Assembly: GCA_945878065.1 (NCBI GenBank) | Contig: CAMDXA010000034.1 | Span: forward strand, 1 to 21,107 | Direction: 5' to 3' | Source of the DNA: Bordetella parapertussis | Lineage (GTDB): Bacteria > Pseudomonadota > Gammaproteobacteria > Burkholderiales > Burkholderiaceae_C | DNA length: 21,107 nucleotides | Part shown: piece by piece, positions 7,296 to 15,168 of the stretch | How positions within the stretch are numbered: the first letter of the stretch is position 1 | How the letters are laid out: each line of letters begins with the position of its first letter | Made by a program: the position numbers and the translations under genes | Notes under the pieces: model-generated | What the model saw: the letters and a program-made list of their open reading frames with translations, nothing else | The model's database searches: none | What the model was told of the DNA's origin: nothing

Positions 7296-7643
7296 ATGGC
7301 TTACACCGATAAATTTCAACACTTGGCAGAAGTCGCCATGTCTCAAGTTGCCAGCGTTTCACCGGAGCAGGTCAACACATTGTTGGTCCAAGGCGCAGTG
7401 GCATTAGATATTCGTGACAAAGAAGAGCATGACGCAGACCACCTGGCGGGCTCCTTGCACGTCAGCAGGGGCAAGCTGGAAATGAACATCGAAGGTGTGG
7501 TGCCAGATCTCAACACCATGGTCCTGTGCTATTGCAATGCCAACAACCGTGGTGCTTTGTCGGCCAACACCTTGCGTCAATTGGGTTATGTCAATGCCCG
7601 TTACATCGCCGGTGGATTGAAGGCTTATCGGGCTTTAGGCTGA
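7296..7643 (+). CDS. Single-domain rhodanese-like sulfurtransferase
   Basis: A 115-residue rhodanese domain. It has the conserved A-L-D-I-R-D-K-E-E-H-D-A-D-H-L-A-G-S segment and an active loop C-Y-C-N-A-N-N-R-G, where Cys80 is the expected persulfide-bearing residue and Arg85 closes the loop. The partner could be glutathione persulfide or thiosulfate. It starts 12 bases after the DUF2892 gene; no strong ribosome site precedes ATG 7296, and ATG 7338 is a possible shorter start, but the longer form leaves a plausible N-terminal helix. A second cysteine (Cys78) two residues before the catalytic one is uncommon. Cytoplasmic; no signal peptide. Probably ferries sulfane sulfur between SQR, dioxygenase and thioredoxin. 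Confidence 0.83.
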   Translation: MAYTDKFQHLAEVAMSQVASVSPEQVNTLLVQGAVALDIRDKEEHDADHLAGSLHVSRGKLEMNIEGVVPDLNTMVLCYCNANNRGALSANTLRQLGYVNARYIAGGLKAYRALG

Positions 7644-7646
7644 TAC

Positions 7647-8624
7647 ATGATGTTCAAGCGGCAAGGCTGGTTGCTTGGGTTTTTGAATGCGGCTTTATGG
7701 TTTGGGTTCTTGTGGGCACCTTTAACACAAGCCGCTGAGACAAACGACAACTGCTTGGTGTGTCCCATCGAGTTGCAGCCCCAAGTGTTCTTTGTGCAGG
7801 GTTTGGCCGCCTTGGGCAGTTCGGTCAACCGCAATTTCATTTCCAACGCAGGCTTTGTCATCACCCAAGACAGGGTGGTGGTGATCGATGCCTTGGGCTC
7901 ACCCGATTTGGCCAGGCAGTTGTTGGCAGAAATCAAGAGGCGCACCCCCTTGCCTGTGACCGATGTCATCGTCACCCACTTTCATGCCGACCATATTTAC
8001 GGCTTGCAGGTTTTCAAAGAGGCAGGCGCTCGCATTTGGGCCCATGAAGCAGGCAAGCACTATCTGTATTCAGAGACCGCGCAAGCACGGCTGGCCGCGT
8101 CCCGCGTGGACTTAGCGCCTTGGGTGGATGCACAAACGCTATTGGTGTTTGCCGATGAATGGCTGAGCACTGACCGCTCTTTGAATTTGGGTGGAGTGAC
8201 GTTTCAACTTATGCACTTGGGACCTGCGCATTCCTTGGAAGACTTGGTTGTGTATTTGCCCACGCTAAAAGTGCTGTTTGCAGGCGACTTGATGTTTCGC
8301 CAGCGTGTGCCGTTTGTGGGTCAAGCTGACAGTCGTCATTGGCAACAAGCCTTGGCGTCGTTGTCATCTTTGCCCGTCCAATGGGCTGTGCCTGGCCATG
8401 GTCCTGCCACCCAAAACTTCACCCAGGACCTTCAACTCACGCAAGACTATTTGCAATATTTACGTAACAGCATGTCAAGAGCGCTGGATGAGGGCTTGTT
8501 GTTTGAAGAGGCCTATCAGCGCACTGATTGGTCAAAATTTTCAAATCTGCCACTTTTTAATTATGCTAACCGTATGAATGCCTTCAACACCTACCTGTTG
8601 ATGGAACAAGAGAGCTTGAAATAG
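7647..8624 (+). CDS. Exported MBL-fold metallohydrolase, SoxH / quinoprotein-relay type
   Basis: A 325-residue metallo-beta-lactamase-fold protein with an N-terminal signal peptide (hydrophobic core residues 8-25, likely cleavage near A-Q-A-A-E). The zinc motif is H111-x-H113-x-D115-H116; later ligands lie in G-P-A-H-S, A-G-D-L-M-F and P-G-H-G-P. A Cys36-x2-Cys39 pair follows the signal. It resembles SoxH and the zinc hydrolases of quinoprotein relay systems, whose substrate is unsettled; SoxH often occurs beside sox genes. Two adjacent ATGs (7647, 7650) are possible starts. Last gene of the persulfide operon and only 84 bp upstream of soxC, so it links the cytoplasmic operon and the periplasmic Sox system. 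Confidence 0.75.
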   Translation: MMFKRQGWLLGFLNAALWFGFLWAPLTQAAETNDNCLVCPIELQPQVFFVQGLAALGSSVNRNFISNAGFVITQDRVVVIDALGSPDLARQLLAEIKRRTPLPVTDVIVTHFHADHIYGLQVFKEAGARIWAHEAGKHYLYSETAQARLAASRVDLAPWVDAQTLLVFADEWLSTDRSLNLGGVTFQLMHLGPAHSLEDLVVYLPTLKVLFAGDLMFRQRVPFVGQADSRHWQQALASLSSLPVQWAVPGHGPATQNFTQDLQLTQDYLQYLRNSMSRALDEGLLFEEAYQRTDWSKFSNLPLFNYANRMNAFNTYLLMEQESLK

Positions 8625-8708
8625 TGCTCAATTATAGGGTTTTTACTTATTTTTATTTGATTAAATAAGTTATATATTATCCACAACTAATTTATAAATT
8701 TACATTTA
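8625..8708 (+). promoter_or_regulatory. AT-rich soxC upstream region with dyads and promoter-like block
   Basis: This 84-bp gap holds an 8-bp inverted repeat ACTTATTT (8645-8652) / AAATAAGT (8663-8670) with a 10-nt loop, a TATATT -10-like hexamer at 8673-8678, and a 12-bp perfect palindrome AATTTATAAATT (8689-8700). The stretch 8672-8692 nearly repeats 5044-5065 of the persulfide dioxygenase promoter. No clear -35 is seen, which suggests an activator or a regulated promoter. The soxC ATG at 8709 has no visible Shine-Dalgarno sequence. Confidence 0.55.
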
Positions 8709-10064
8709 ATGGAAACTGATTTGAATAAGCAGCCCGGTCATATTCTCAAAGCGCCTGAGCATTTTTTGTCTCAGCAAGACATTCAGGTGGTGAAGAAGCA
8801 AACCCCCCAAGGTCGCCGTGATTTCCTAAGCAAGGCCTTTGCAGCAGCAGCGGGCATGACCGCCAGTGCAGCAGCCCTTGCACAAAACGCTTTCGAAGGC
8901 GACCCCAACATCTTGAACCTGCCCGCCCATGCAACCGGTTTGGGGCAGGGCGTGGCTTCCCCAGGTTATGGCAAGCCTTCAAAATTTGAAGTGAATTTGC
9001 AGCGCCGACAAAGTCCAGGCCTGACCCAAACCAATCAAGCCTCTGTGTCGTTTGCGCCTTTGCAATCCTTGTTTGGTATCGTCACCCCCAGTGGTTTGCA
9101 TTTCGAGCGGCATCACCAAGGATGGTGGGACATCGACCCCACCAAACACCGCTTCATGGTCAATGGCTTGGTGAAAACACCCAAGGTTTTCACCATGGAC
9201 GACTTGATGCGCTTGCCCTCGGTCTCGCGTTTTCACTTCATTGAGTGCGGTGCCAACACCGGCATGGAATGGGGCAATGTCGCTGTCCCTACGGTGCAAT
9301 ACAGCCACGGTATGTTGTCGTGCAGCGAGTTCACTGGTGTGCCACTCATCACCATTTTGGAACACTGCGGTGCAGATTTCAAAGCCGGTCAGTTTGTGCT
9401 GGCAGAAGGCGGCGATGGTTCGTCCATGACGCGCACCATTCCTATGAGCTTGATCAAGTCAGGTGAAGTGCTGGTGGCCTATGGTCAAAACGGTGAAATG
9501 CTGCGTCCTGAAAACGGCTACCCCTTGCGCTTGGTGGTGCCTGGTGTGCAAGGTGTGAGTTGGGTCAAATATTTGCGCCGCATCGAATTGGGTGACAAGC
9601 CCTACGGCACCAAGGACGAAGCTATTCATTACATCGACTTGCTGCCGGACGGCACACACCGCCAATACAGCGGCATTCAAGAATGCAAGAGCGTGGTGAC
9701 CACACCCTCAGGTGGTCAAGCTTTGCTGGACAAAGGTTTTTACAACATCACCGGCTTGGCTTGGTCGGGCCGAGGTGCCATCAAAAAGGTCGATGTGTCG
9801 GTCGATGGTGGCGCCAACTGGAAGCCAGCTCGTTTGGAGTCACCGGTGCCCAGCAAATGCCTGACCCGCTTCAACCTCGATTGGGTTTGGGATGGCAAGC
9901 CTTGCATCATCCAAAGCCGCGCCACCGATGACACCGGTTTTGTGCAGCCCACCCTCAAGCAATTGCGCAATGTACGTGGCACGCGTTCCATCTACCACAA
10001 CAACGCCATTCAATCGTGGTTGGTGCAAGAAAGCGGTGAGGTGAAAAATGTACAAGTCTCTTGA
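8709..10064 (+). CDS. soxC: SoxC, molybdenum subunit of sulfane dehydrogenase
   Basis: A 451-residue periplasmic molybdoenzyme. A twin-arginine signal is visible (G-R36-R37-D-F-L-S-K, then an alanine-rich stretch to A-L-A-Q about 59). The sulfite-oxidase-type molybdopterin domain has its Mo-ligating cysteine at Cys180 (F-I-E-C-G-A-N-T-G) and is followed by the Mo-co dimerisation domain (V-D-V-S-V-D-G-G). With SoxD it oxidises the outer sulfane sulfur of SoxYZ-bound cysteine S-sulfane in a six-electron reaction, so the cluster should oxidise thiosulfate without making sulfur globules. The Tat signal is preceded by about 33 residues, a longer lead than usual. The only plausible start is ATG 8709. 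It overlaps soxD by 17 bp. Confidence 0.95.
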   Translation: METDLNKQPGHILKAPEHFLSQQDIQVVKKQTPQGRRDFLSKAFAAAAGMTASAAALAQNAFEGDPNILNLPAHATGLGQGVASPGYGKPSKFEVNLQRRQSPGLTQTNQASVSFAPLQSLFGIVTPSGLHFERHHQGWWDIDPTKHRFMVNGLVKTPKVFTMDDLMRLPSVSRFHFIECGANTGMEWGNVAVPTVQYSHGMLSCSEFTGVPLITILEHCGADFKAGQFVLAEGGDGSSMTRTIPMSLIKSGEVLVAYGQNGEMLRPENGYPLRLVVPGVQGVSWVKYLRRIELGDKPYGTKDEAIHYIDLLPDGTHRQYSGIQECKSVVTTPSGGQALLDKGFYNITGLAWSGRGAIKKVDVSVDGGANWKPARLESPVPSKCLTRFNLDWVWDGKPCIIQSRATDDTGFVQPTLKQLRNVRGTRSIYHNNAIQSWLVQESGEVKNVQVS

Positions 10065-11124
10065 GTTCCGCATGGACACGTGGACCCTCATTGCGGTGTT
10101 GTTGGCCGGTGTTGCCAGCGCCCATGCGCAACAGAATTTTCCAAGTGTCGGCCGCGCCGCCACGCCTGCTGAGATCGCCAAGTGGGACATCGATATCCGC
10201 CCCGATTTCAAAGGTTTGCCCAAGGGTGAAGGCTCGGTGGCGCAAGGTCAAGATGTCTGGGAGGCCAAATGCGCCAGTTGTCACGGCATCTTTGGCGAAT
10301 CCAACGAGGTGTTCAACCCTGTGGTGGGTGGTGTGGGGCCTGAGGATGTGAAAACGGGTCGCGTAGCCAAACTCAAAGACACGTCTTTTCCAGCCCGCAC
10401 CACGTTCATGAAAGCCCCCAGTTTGTCTACCGTTTGGGACTACATCAACCGCGCCATGCCTTGGAATGAGCCCAAAACACTCAGTACCAACGAGGTTTAT
10501 GCCGTCACGGCCTTTATGCTGAATTTGAGTGGCATCGTTGAGGACAACTTCGTTTTGAACGAGAAAACCATCGTTCAAGCACAAGAACGCATGCCCAACC
10601 GCCATGGCGTGACCACCCAGCACTACATGTGGCCAGGTCCTGAAATGGGCGGTACCAAGAAGCCCGATACGGCCAACACCGCCTGCATGAAAAACTGCTC
10701 TACCGATGTCAAGGTCACATCGATGCTGCCCGACTTTGCCCGCGATGCCCACGGCAACTTGGCTGATCAAAACCGCTTGGTGGGTCAGCAAAAAGGGGTG
10801 AACACCTTGCGCACGGTCGCCACTGCCCCGGGTACAAAAGCAGCAGTACCTGCCAAAGACACTCCCAAAGGCCCCAACGATGCTGTACTGGGCTTGTTGC
10901 AAGCCAACAATTGTTTGGCCTGTCATGGCTTGGACAAGAAAGTTGTGGGTCCAGCCTTCACTGATGTCGCCAGCAAACACGCCGGTAAATTGGATTACCT
11001 GACCAACAAAATTTTGATGGGCAGTTCCGGTGTGTGGGGCAGCATCCCCATGCCGGCGCAAACCCTCAAACCTGCTGACGCCAAAGCCATCGCCGAATGG
11101 TTGGCGGGCAGCGCCAAACCCTGA
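10048..11124 (+). CDS. soxD: SoxD, dihaem cytochrome c subunit of sulfane dehydrogenase
   Basis: A 358-residue exported cytochrome with haem sites C75-A-S-C78-H79 and C289-L-A-C292-H293. A signal peptide ends near S-A-H-A-Q. Possible axial methionines lie in A-M-P-W-N and I-P-M-P-A-Q. It passes electrons from SoxC to small cytochromes and oxidase. ATG 10048 has GAGG six bases away and overlaps the soxC end by 17 bp; ATG 10072 would give a shorter signal peptide and is possible. The two haems match the Paracoccus-type dihaem SoxD rather than single-haem versions. A linker rich in Ala, Lys and Pro (about 255-275) separates the C-terminal haem domain. Confidence 0.94.
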   Translation: MYKSLEFRMDTWTLIAVLLAGVASAHAQQNFPSVGRAATPAEIAKWDIDIRPDFKGLPKGEGSVAQGQDVWEAKCASCHGIFGESNEVFNPVVGGVGPEDVKTGRVAKLKDTSFPARTTFMKAPSLSTVWDYINRAMPWNEPKTLSTNEVYAVTAFMLNLSGIVEDNFVLNEKTIVQAQERMPNRHGVTTQHYMWPGPEMGGTKKPDTANTACMKNCSTDVKVTSMLPDFARDAHGNLADQNRLVGQQKGVNTLRTVATAPGTKAAVPAKDTPKGPNDAVLGLLQANNCLACHGLDKKVVGPAFTDVASKHAGKLDYLTNKILMGSSGVWGSIPMPAQTLKPADAKAIAEWLAGSAKP

Positions 11125-11145
11125 ACTTCAACAAGGAGAAATGAA

Positions 11146-11601
11146 ATGCAAACACGTCGCGATGCACTCAAACGCAGCTTTGCTGTTGTCAGCCTGATGA
11201 TGAGCGCTGGCATGCTGCCCGAATTGGCGCAGGCCTTTGAAAAATCGGCCTTCGATGCCAAAACCATGGCCGATGTTTTCAAAGCATTGGGCTTGCCCAT
11301 GCCCACCGAAAGCAAGGATGTCGGTTTGACAGCGCCAGACATTGCCGAAAACGGCGCGGTGGTGCCGATGACGGTGCAAACCAGTTTGCCTGGTGCCAAA
11401 AAGTTGTTGCTGTTGGTCGAAAAAAACCCTTCCCCATTGGTAGCGCAGTTCATGCTCAATCCTGCGGTAGATACCAGTTTTCAAACACGCGCCAAGATGA
11501 GCGCGTCCTGCGATGTTTATGCAGTGGCGGTCATGGATGACGGCAAAACACTTTTCACTAAAAAAGAAGTCAAGGTCACGCTCGGCGGTTGCGGCGGTTG
11601 A
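11146..11601 (+). CDS. soxY: SoxY, sulfur carrier subunit
   Basis: A 151-residue periplasmic protein ending in the carrier motif G-G-C-G-G with Cys149, to which SoxAX attaches thiosulfate. The N-terminus has a Tat-like T-R-R-D-A-L-K followed by a hydrophobic stretch and L-A-Q-A. AAGGAG precedes the start at nine bases. An additional cysteine, Cys122 (S-A-S-C-D-V-Y), is present in the mature domain. Pairs with SoxZ immediately downstream. Length is normal. Confidence 0.95.
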   Translation: MQTRRDALKRSFAVVSLMMSAGMLPELAQAFEKSAFDAKTMADVFKALGLPMPTESKDVGLTAPDIAENGAVVPMTVQTSLPGAKKLLLLVEKNPSPLVAQFMLNPAVDTSFQTRAKMSASCDVYAVAVMDDGKTLFTKKEVKVTLGGCGG

Positions 11602-11628
11602 GCATTCATCAAATCAAGGAGAAACAAC

Positions 11629-11940
11629 ATGGCAGATCCAATGCGCATTCGTGCCCAAGTGGCAGGTGAAAAAATCAATGTTCGTGTCTTGATGAGTCAC
11701 GAAATGGAGTCAGGTCAACGCAAAGATGCCAACGGCGCGATAGTGCCTGCTTGGCACATCCAAGAAGTCACCGCCACCCACAACGGGCAACCCGTTTTTT
11801 CTGCCGATTGGGGCCCTGGTGTCTCTAAAAACCCGTTCTTGCAGTTCACCATCAAAAACGGCAAAGCAGGCGACAAAGTTGGCGTGACTTGGAAAGACAA
11901 CAAGGGCGACACCCGCTCTGATCAAGCCACGGTGTCCTGA
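11629..11940 (+). CDS. soxZ: SoxZ, SoxY partner
   Basis: A 103-residue immunoglobulin-like partner of SoxY with typical SoxZ text: M-R-I-R-A-Q near the start, V-R-V-L-M-S-H-E-M-E-S-G, W-G-P-G-V-S-K-N-P-F and a closing W-K-D-N-K-G-D. It has no signal peptide, as expected, because SoxYZ is exported as a complex by SoxY's signal. It has the same strong AAGGAG ribosome site as soxY, fitting equal synthesis of the pair. The soxA ATG begins one base after its stop codon. Confidence 0.95.
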   Translation: MADPMRIRAQVAGEKINVRVLMSHEMESGQRKDANGAIVPAWHIQEVTATHNGQPVFSADWGPGVSKNPFLQFTIKNGKAGDKVGVTWKDNKGDTRSDQATVS

Positions 11941-11941
11941 C

Positions 11942-12745
11942 ATGAGACGCTTGACTGCATCCTTGGCCGCTGTGGCCCTGGTCGTTACCGCGACAACGGC
12001 TTATGCCCAAAAAACGACATCTGATGGCATTAACGAATACCGTGCCATGCTGCAAGACGGCAACCCTGCCGATTTGTTTGAAGCCAAAGGCGAAGACCTT
12101 TGGAAACAAGCGCGTGGTCCGAAAAAAGTATCGCTGGCCCAATGCGATTTAGGCAAAGGACCGGGCCAAGTGAAGGGGGCTTGGGCGGAGTTGCCGCGTT
12201 ATTTTGCGGACACCCAAAAAGTGCAAGACTTGGAGTCAAGGCTGCTGACCTGCATGGAAACCTTGCAAGGCTTTGATGCCGAGCAAATCCGCAAAACGCC
12301 TTACGGCAAAGGAGAGCAGATCACCATAACCGCCTTGGCCACATGGGTGGCGGCCGAGTCTAAAGGTTTGCGCTTCAACATACCCCAAGCCCATGCTGAA
12401 GAGAAACGCATGTTCGACTTGGGCAAAAAGTTGTTTTACTTTCGCTCTGGAACCCACGATTTCGCCTGTTCCACCTGCCATGCACAAGATGGTAAACGCA
12501 TTCGATTGCAAGACTTGCCCAATCTCACCACCCAAGTTGGTGCTGTCACTGGCTTTGGTGCATGGCCTGCCTATCGCGTTTCCAACGGGCAAATGTGGAG
12601 CATGCAATTGCGGCTGAATGATTGCTACCGACAACAGCGTTTCCCCTATGCCGTGTTTGGTAGCGATGTCAGCACCGCCTTGGGTGTTTATTTGGGCGTG
12701 ACCTCCAAAGATGCGGTGGCTTTTGCCCCTGCCATTCGTCGTTGA
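11942..12745 (+). CDS. soxA: SoxA, L-cysteine S-thiosulfotransferase subunit
   Basis: A 267-residue periplasmic cytochrome subunit. The signal peptide ends at A-Y-A-Q (about 23). One haem site is present, C176-S-T-C179-H180, with the catalytic haem-ligating cysteine at Cys228 (L-N-D-C-Y-R-Q-Q-R). Cys68 and Cys104 stand where dihaem SoxA proteins have their first haem region and probably form a disulfide, so this is the monohaem type. With SoxX it oxidatively joins thiosulfate to SoxY. The start lies one base after the soxZ stop and has no obvious ribosome site, so coupling to soxZ is likely. Confidence 0.94.
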   Translation: MRRLTASLAAVALVVTATTAYAQKTTSDGINEYRAMLQDGNPADLFEAKGEDLWKQARGPKKVSLAQCDLGKGPGQVKGAWAELPRYFADTQKVQDLESRLLTCMETLQGFDAEQIRKTPYGKGEQITITALATWVAAESKGLRFNIPQAHAEEKRMFDLGKKLFYFRSGTHDFACSTCHAQDGKRIRLQDLPNLTTQVGAVTGFGAWPAYRVSNGQMWSMQLRLNDCYRQQRFPYAVFGSDVSTALGVYLGVTSKDAVAFAPAIRR

Positions 12746-13419
12746 TGTTCAAAGGAATCACATTGAAAATATTCCCTATTCCAACCCTGACTGTGCTGGC
12801 TATGACACTGGGCCTGGCGTCCTGCGCCACCACCACAGTGAAAAGCAGCAACTACCTTGAAGATGTCCAAACTGTTTTGGCTGCGTCTTTTCGCGCAGAA
12901 GGGCAGGCTGGCTTGGACAGGCTGACCCCGGACGAGGCTAACCGTCTGTGCAGCCAATCCGAGTATGAGGGCAACCCTTTGTCAGATAAGCAAACTGAAC
13001 AAATACGCAACGACAACTTCAAGACCATCAAGTGGCCCAGCAACGGTCAATTCTTCGGCGACTACAAATTGGGCGAGGCGATTGCCCAAGATGGGCGCGG
13101 CAAAACTTGGTCAGACAAAGAGGGTTCGGTCAATGGAGGCAATTGTTACAACTGCCACAAGATCAGCAACACAGAAATTTCCTACGGCACACTGGGTCCC
13201 AGCCTTTACAACTACGGCAAGTTGCGTGGTGTCACAGATGTGAACAGCCCCACCTCCAAGCCGATCATTGAATACACCTGGGCCAAGTTATGGAACGCAA
13301 GAGGCTACAACGCTTGTTCGAACATGCCGCGCTTTGGCCACAACTCCATCCTTACTGAAGCCCAGTTGCAGCACCTCATGGCGTTGTTGCTCGATCCGAA
13401 ATCTCCCGTGAACCAATAA
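12745..13419 (+). CDS. soxX: SoxX, monohaem cytochrome subunit, probably a lipoprotein
   Basis: A 224-residue c-type cytochrome with haem site C134-Y-N-C137-H138 and a candidate axial methionine in N-M-P-R-F-G-H. It accepts electrons from SoxA. The N-terminus is a lipoprotein signal: hydrophobic stretch, then L-A-S-C27-A-T-T. This suggests the SoxAX complex is tethered to a membrane. ATG 12745 overlaps the soxA stop (TGATG). An in-frame TTG at 12763 has a better ribosome site (AAAGGA six bases upstream) and would shorten the signal by six residues without losing the lipobox. There is an insertion of about 60 residues between the signal and the haem domain compared with the smallest SoxX proteins. 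Confidence 0.92.
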   Translation: MFKGITLKIFPIPTLTVLAMTLGLASCATTTVKSSNYLEDVQTVLAASFRAEGQAGLDRLTPDEANRLCSQSEYEGNPLSDKQTEQIRNDNFKTIKWPSNGQFFGDYKLGEAIAQDGRGKTWSDKEGSVNGGNCYNCHKISNTEISYGTLGPSLYNYGKLRGVTDVNSPTSKPIIEYTWAKLWNARGYNACSNMPRFGHNSILTEAQLQHLMALLLDPKSPVNQ

Positions 13420-13431
13420 GCAGCTATAGAT

Positions 13432-15168
13432 ATGAACTTGACCAAACGTGAATTTCTGCAAGTGCTGGGTGCTGGCATGGCTGGTGGTATGCCCTTGGCC
13501 AGCTTTGCGCAAAAAGACGCTGCTGATGCTGAAGGCTTGTACGACATGCCACGTTTTGGTCAGGTGTCTTTTTTGCACATGACTGACTGCCATGCGCAGT
13601 TGCTGCCGGTGCACTTTCGCGAACCCAGCATGAATTTGGGCTTGGGGGCCATGAAAGGGCAGTTGCCTCACTTGGTAGGCGCTGAACTGCTCAAAGCCAC
13701 AGGCGTCAAACCCGACACCGCCCAGGCGCATGCCCTGAGTGCTTTGAACTTTGAAACCGCCGCCAAACGCTACGGCAAGGTTGGTGGCTTCGCGCATTTG
13801 GCCACCTTGGTCAAACGCATGAAGGCTTCACGCCCGGGGGCATTGTTGCTTGATGGTGGCGACACTTGGCAAGGTTCGGCCACAGCCTTGTGGACCAAGG
13901 GCCAAGACATGGTGGATGCTTGCAAATTATTGGGCGTGGACGTCATGACGGGGCACTTCGAGTTCACCTATGGGCAAGACCGGGTCACTGAGCTTGTGGA
14001 AAAACAATTGGGTGACAAGACCGCATTTGTGGCGCACAACATCAAAACCAAAGACTTTGGTGATCAGGTGTTCAAGCCCTATGTCATGCACGAAATGAAC
14101 GGGGTGCCTTGCGCCATCATTGGTCAGGCGTTTCCCTACACGCCAATTGCCAACCCGCGTTACATGGTGGCAGATTGGGAGTTCGGCATTCAAGAAGAAA
14201 ACCTGCAAAAAACTATTCTTGAGGCTCGTGCCAAGGGTGCCCAAGTGGTGGTCTTGTTGTCGCACAACGGCATGGATGTGGATTTGAAATTGGCCTCACG
14301 CGTGACTGGTCTGGACGCCATCTTGGGTGGCCACACGCATGACGGCATGCCTGTGGCTAAAGTGGTGACGAATAAGTCGGGCCAAACTTTGGTGACCAAT
14401 GCTGGTTCCAATGCCAAGTTCTTGGGTGTGTTGGACCTGGAAGTGAAAAACAAACAGGTGACCGACTTCCGCTACAAACTCATGCCCGTGTTTGCAAATT
14501 TATTACCCGCTGACACGCAAATGCAATCACTCATCACCAGCATTCGAGCCCCTTATTTAGCTGAACTGCAAAAAACCTTGGCCATTACCGAAGGCACGCT
14601 TTACAGACGTGGCAACTTCAATGGCACGGGTGACCAGTTGCTTTTGGACGCGATGCTGGATGTGCAAAGTGCTGAAATTGCGTTTTCTCCTGGGTTCCGT
14701 TGGGGCACCAGTTTGTTGCCCGGCCAAGCCATCACCAAAGAGTGGTTGATGGACATGACGGCCACCACCTATTCCTATGCCACGGTCACGCCCATCAAAG
14801 GCAGCATGATCAAAACAATCTTGGAGGATGTGGCGGACAATTTGTTCAACCCCGATCCTTATTACCAACAAGGCGGTGACATGGTGCGTGTGGGCGGCTT
14901 GAAATATACCTGCCGACCTATGGCTAGCATGGGGCAACGCATCCACAACATGTTGCTTAACGATAAACCTATAGACCCCGACAAAACCTATAAAGTGGCC
15001 GGTTGGGCGCCGGTCTCTGAAGAGGCTTCCAAGCAAAACCTCAAACCAATTTGGGAAGTGGCCGAGCAATGGTTGTCAGCCACTGGCGGTAAAGTTTCTA
15101 CCCGCAAAGCCAATGTACCGCTGCTTGAAGGTGTATTACCCAACCCGGGATTTATCTCTCCCATTTGA
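13432..15168 (+). CDS. soxB: SoxB, thiosulfohydrolase
   Basis: A 578-residue periplasmic dimanganese enzyme of the 5'-nucleotidase fold. Metal-binding blocks are visible: H-M-T-D-C-H-A-Q, L-D-G-G-D-T-W-Q-G-S-A, G-H-F-E-F-T-Y-G, L-L-S-H-N-G-M-D and G-G-H-T-H-D-G. It releases sulfate from SoxYZ-bound S-thiosulfonate. The N-terminus resembles a Tat signal but has Lys-Arg (T-K-R-E-F-L-Q) in place of the twin arginine. The G-H-F-E-F block has Phe where G-H-W-E-F is usual in SoxB, as I recall it. It follows soxX by 12 bp with no strong ribosome site. Full length; last sox gene of the core cluster. Confidence 0.95.
   Translation: MNLTKREFLQVLGAGMAGGMPLASFAQKDAADAEGLYDMPRFGQVSFLHMTDCHAQLLPVHFREPSMNLGLGAMKGQLPHLVGAELLKATGVKPDTAQAHALSALNFETAAKRYGKVGGFAHLATLVKRMKASRPGALLLDGGDTWQGSATALWTKGQDMVDACKLLGVDVMTGHFEFTYGQDRVTELVEKQLGDKTAFVAHNIKTKDFGDQVFKPYVMHEMNGVPCAIIGQAFPYTPIANPRYMVADWEFGIQEENLQKTILEARAKGAQVVVLLSHNGMDVDLKLASRVTGLDAILGGHTHDGMPVAKVVTNKSGQTLVTNAGSNAKFLGVLDLEVKNKQVTDFRYKLMPVFANLLPADTQMQSLITSIRAPYLAELQKTLAITEGTLYRRGNFNGTGDQLLLDAMLDVQSAEIAFSPGFRWGTSLLPGQAITKEWLMDMTATTYSYATVTPIKGSMIKTILEDVADNLFNPDPYYQQGGDMVRVGGLKYTCRPMASMGQRIHNMLLNDKPIDPDKTYKVAGWAPVSEEASKQNLKPIWEVAEQWLSATGGKVSTRKANVPLLEGVLPNPGFISPI

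Noticed and set aside
9955..11061. Long minus-strand open frame (368 codons) opposite soxD
   Set aside because: It lies antisense to a clearly coding cytochrome gene, has His- and Gly-rich shadow composition and no domain.
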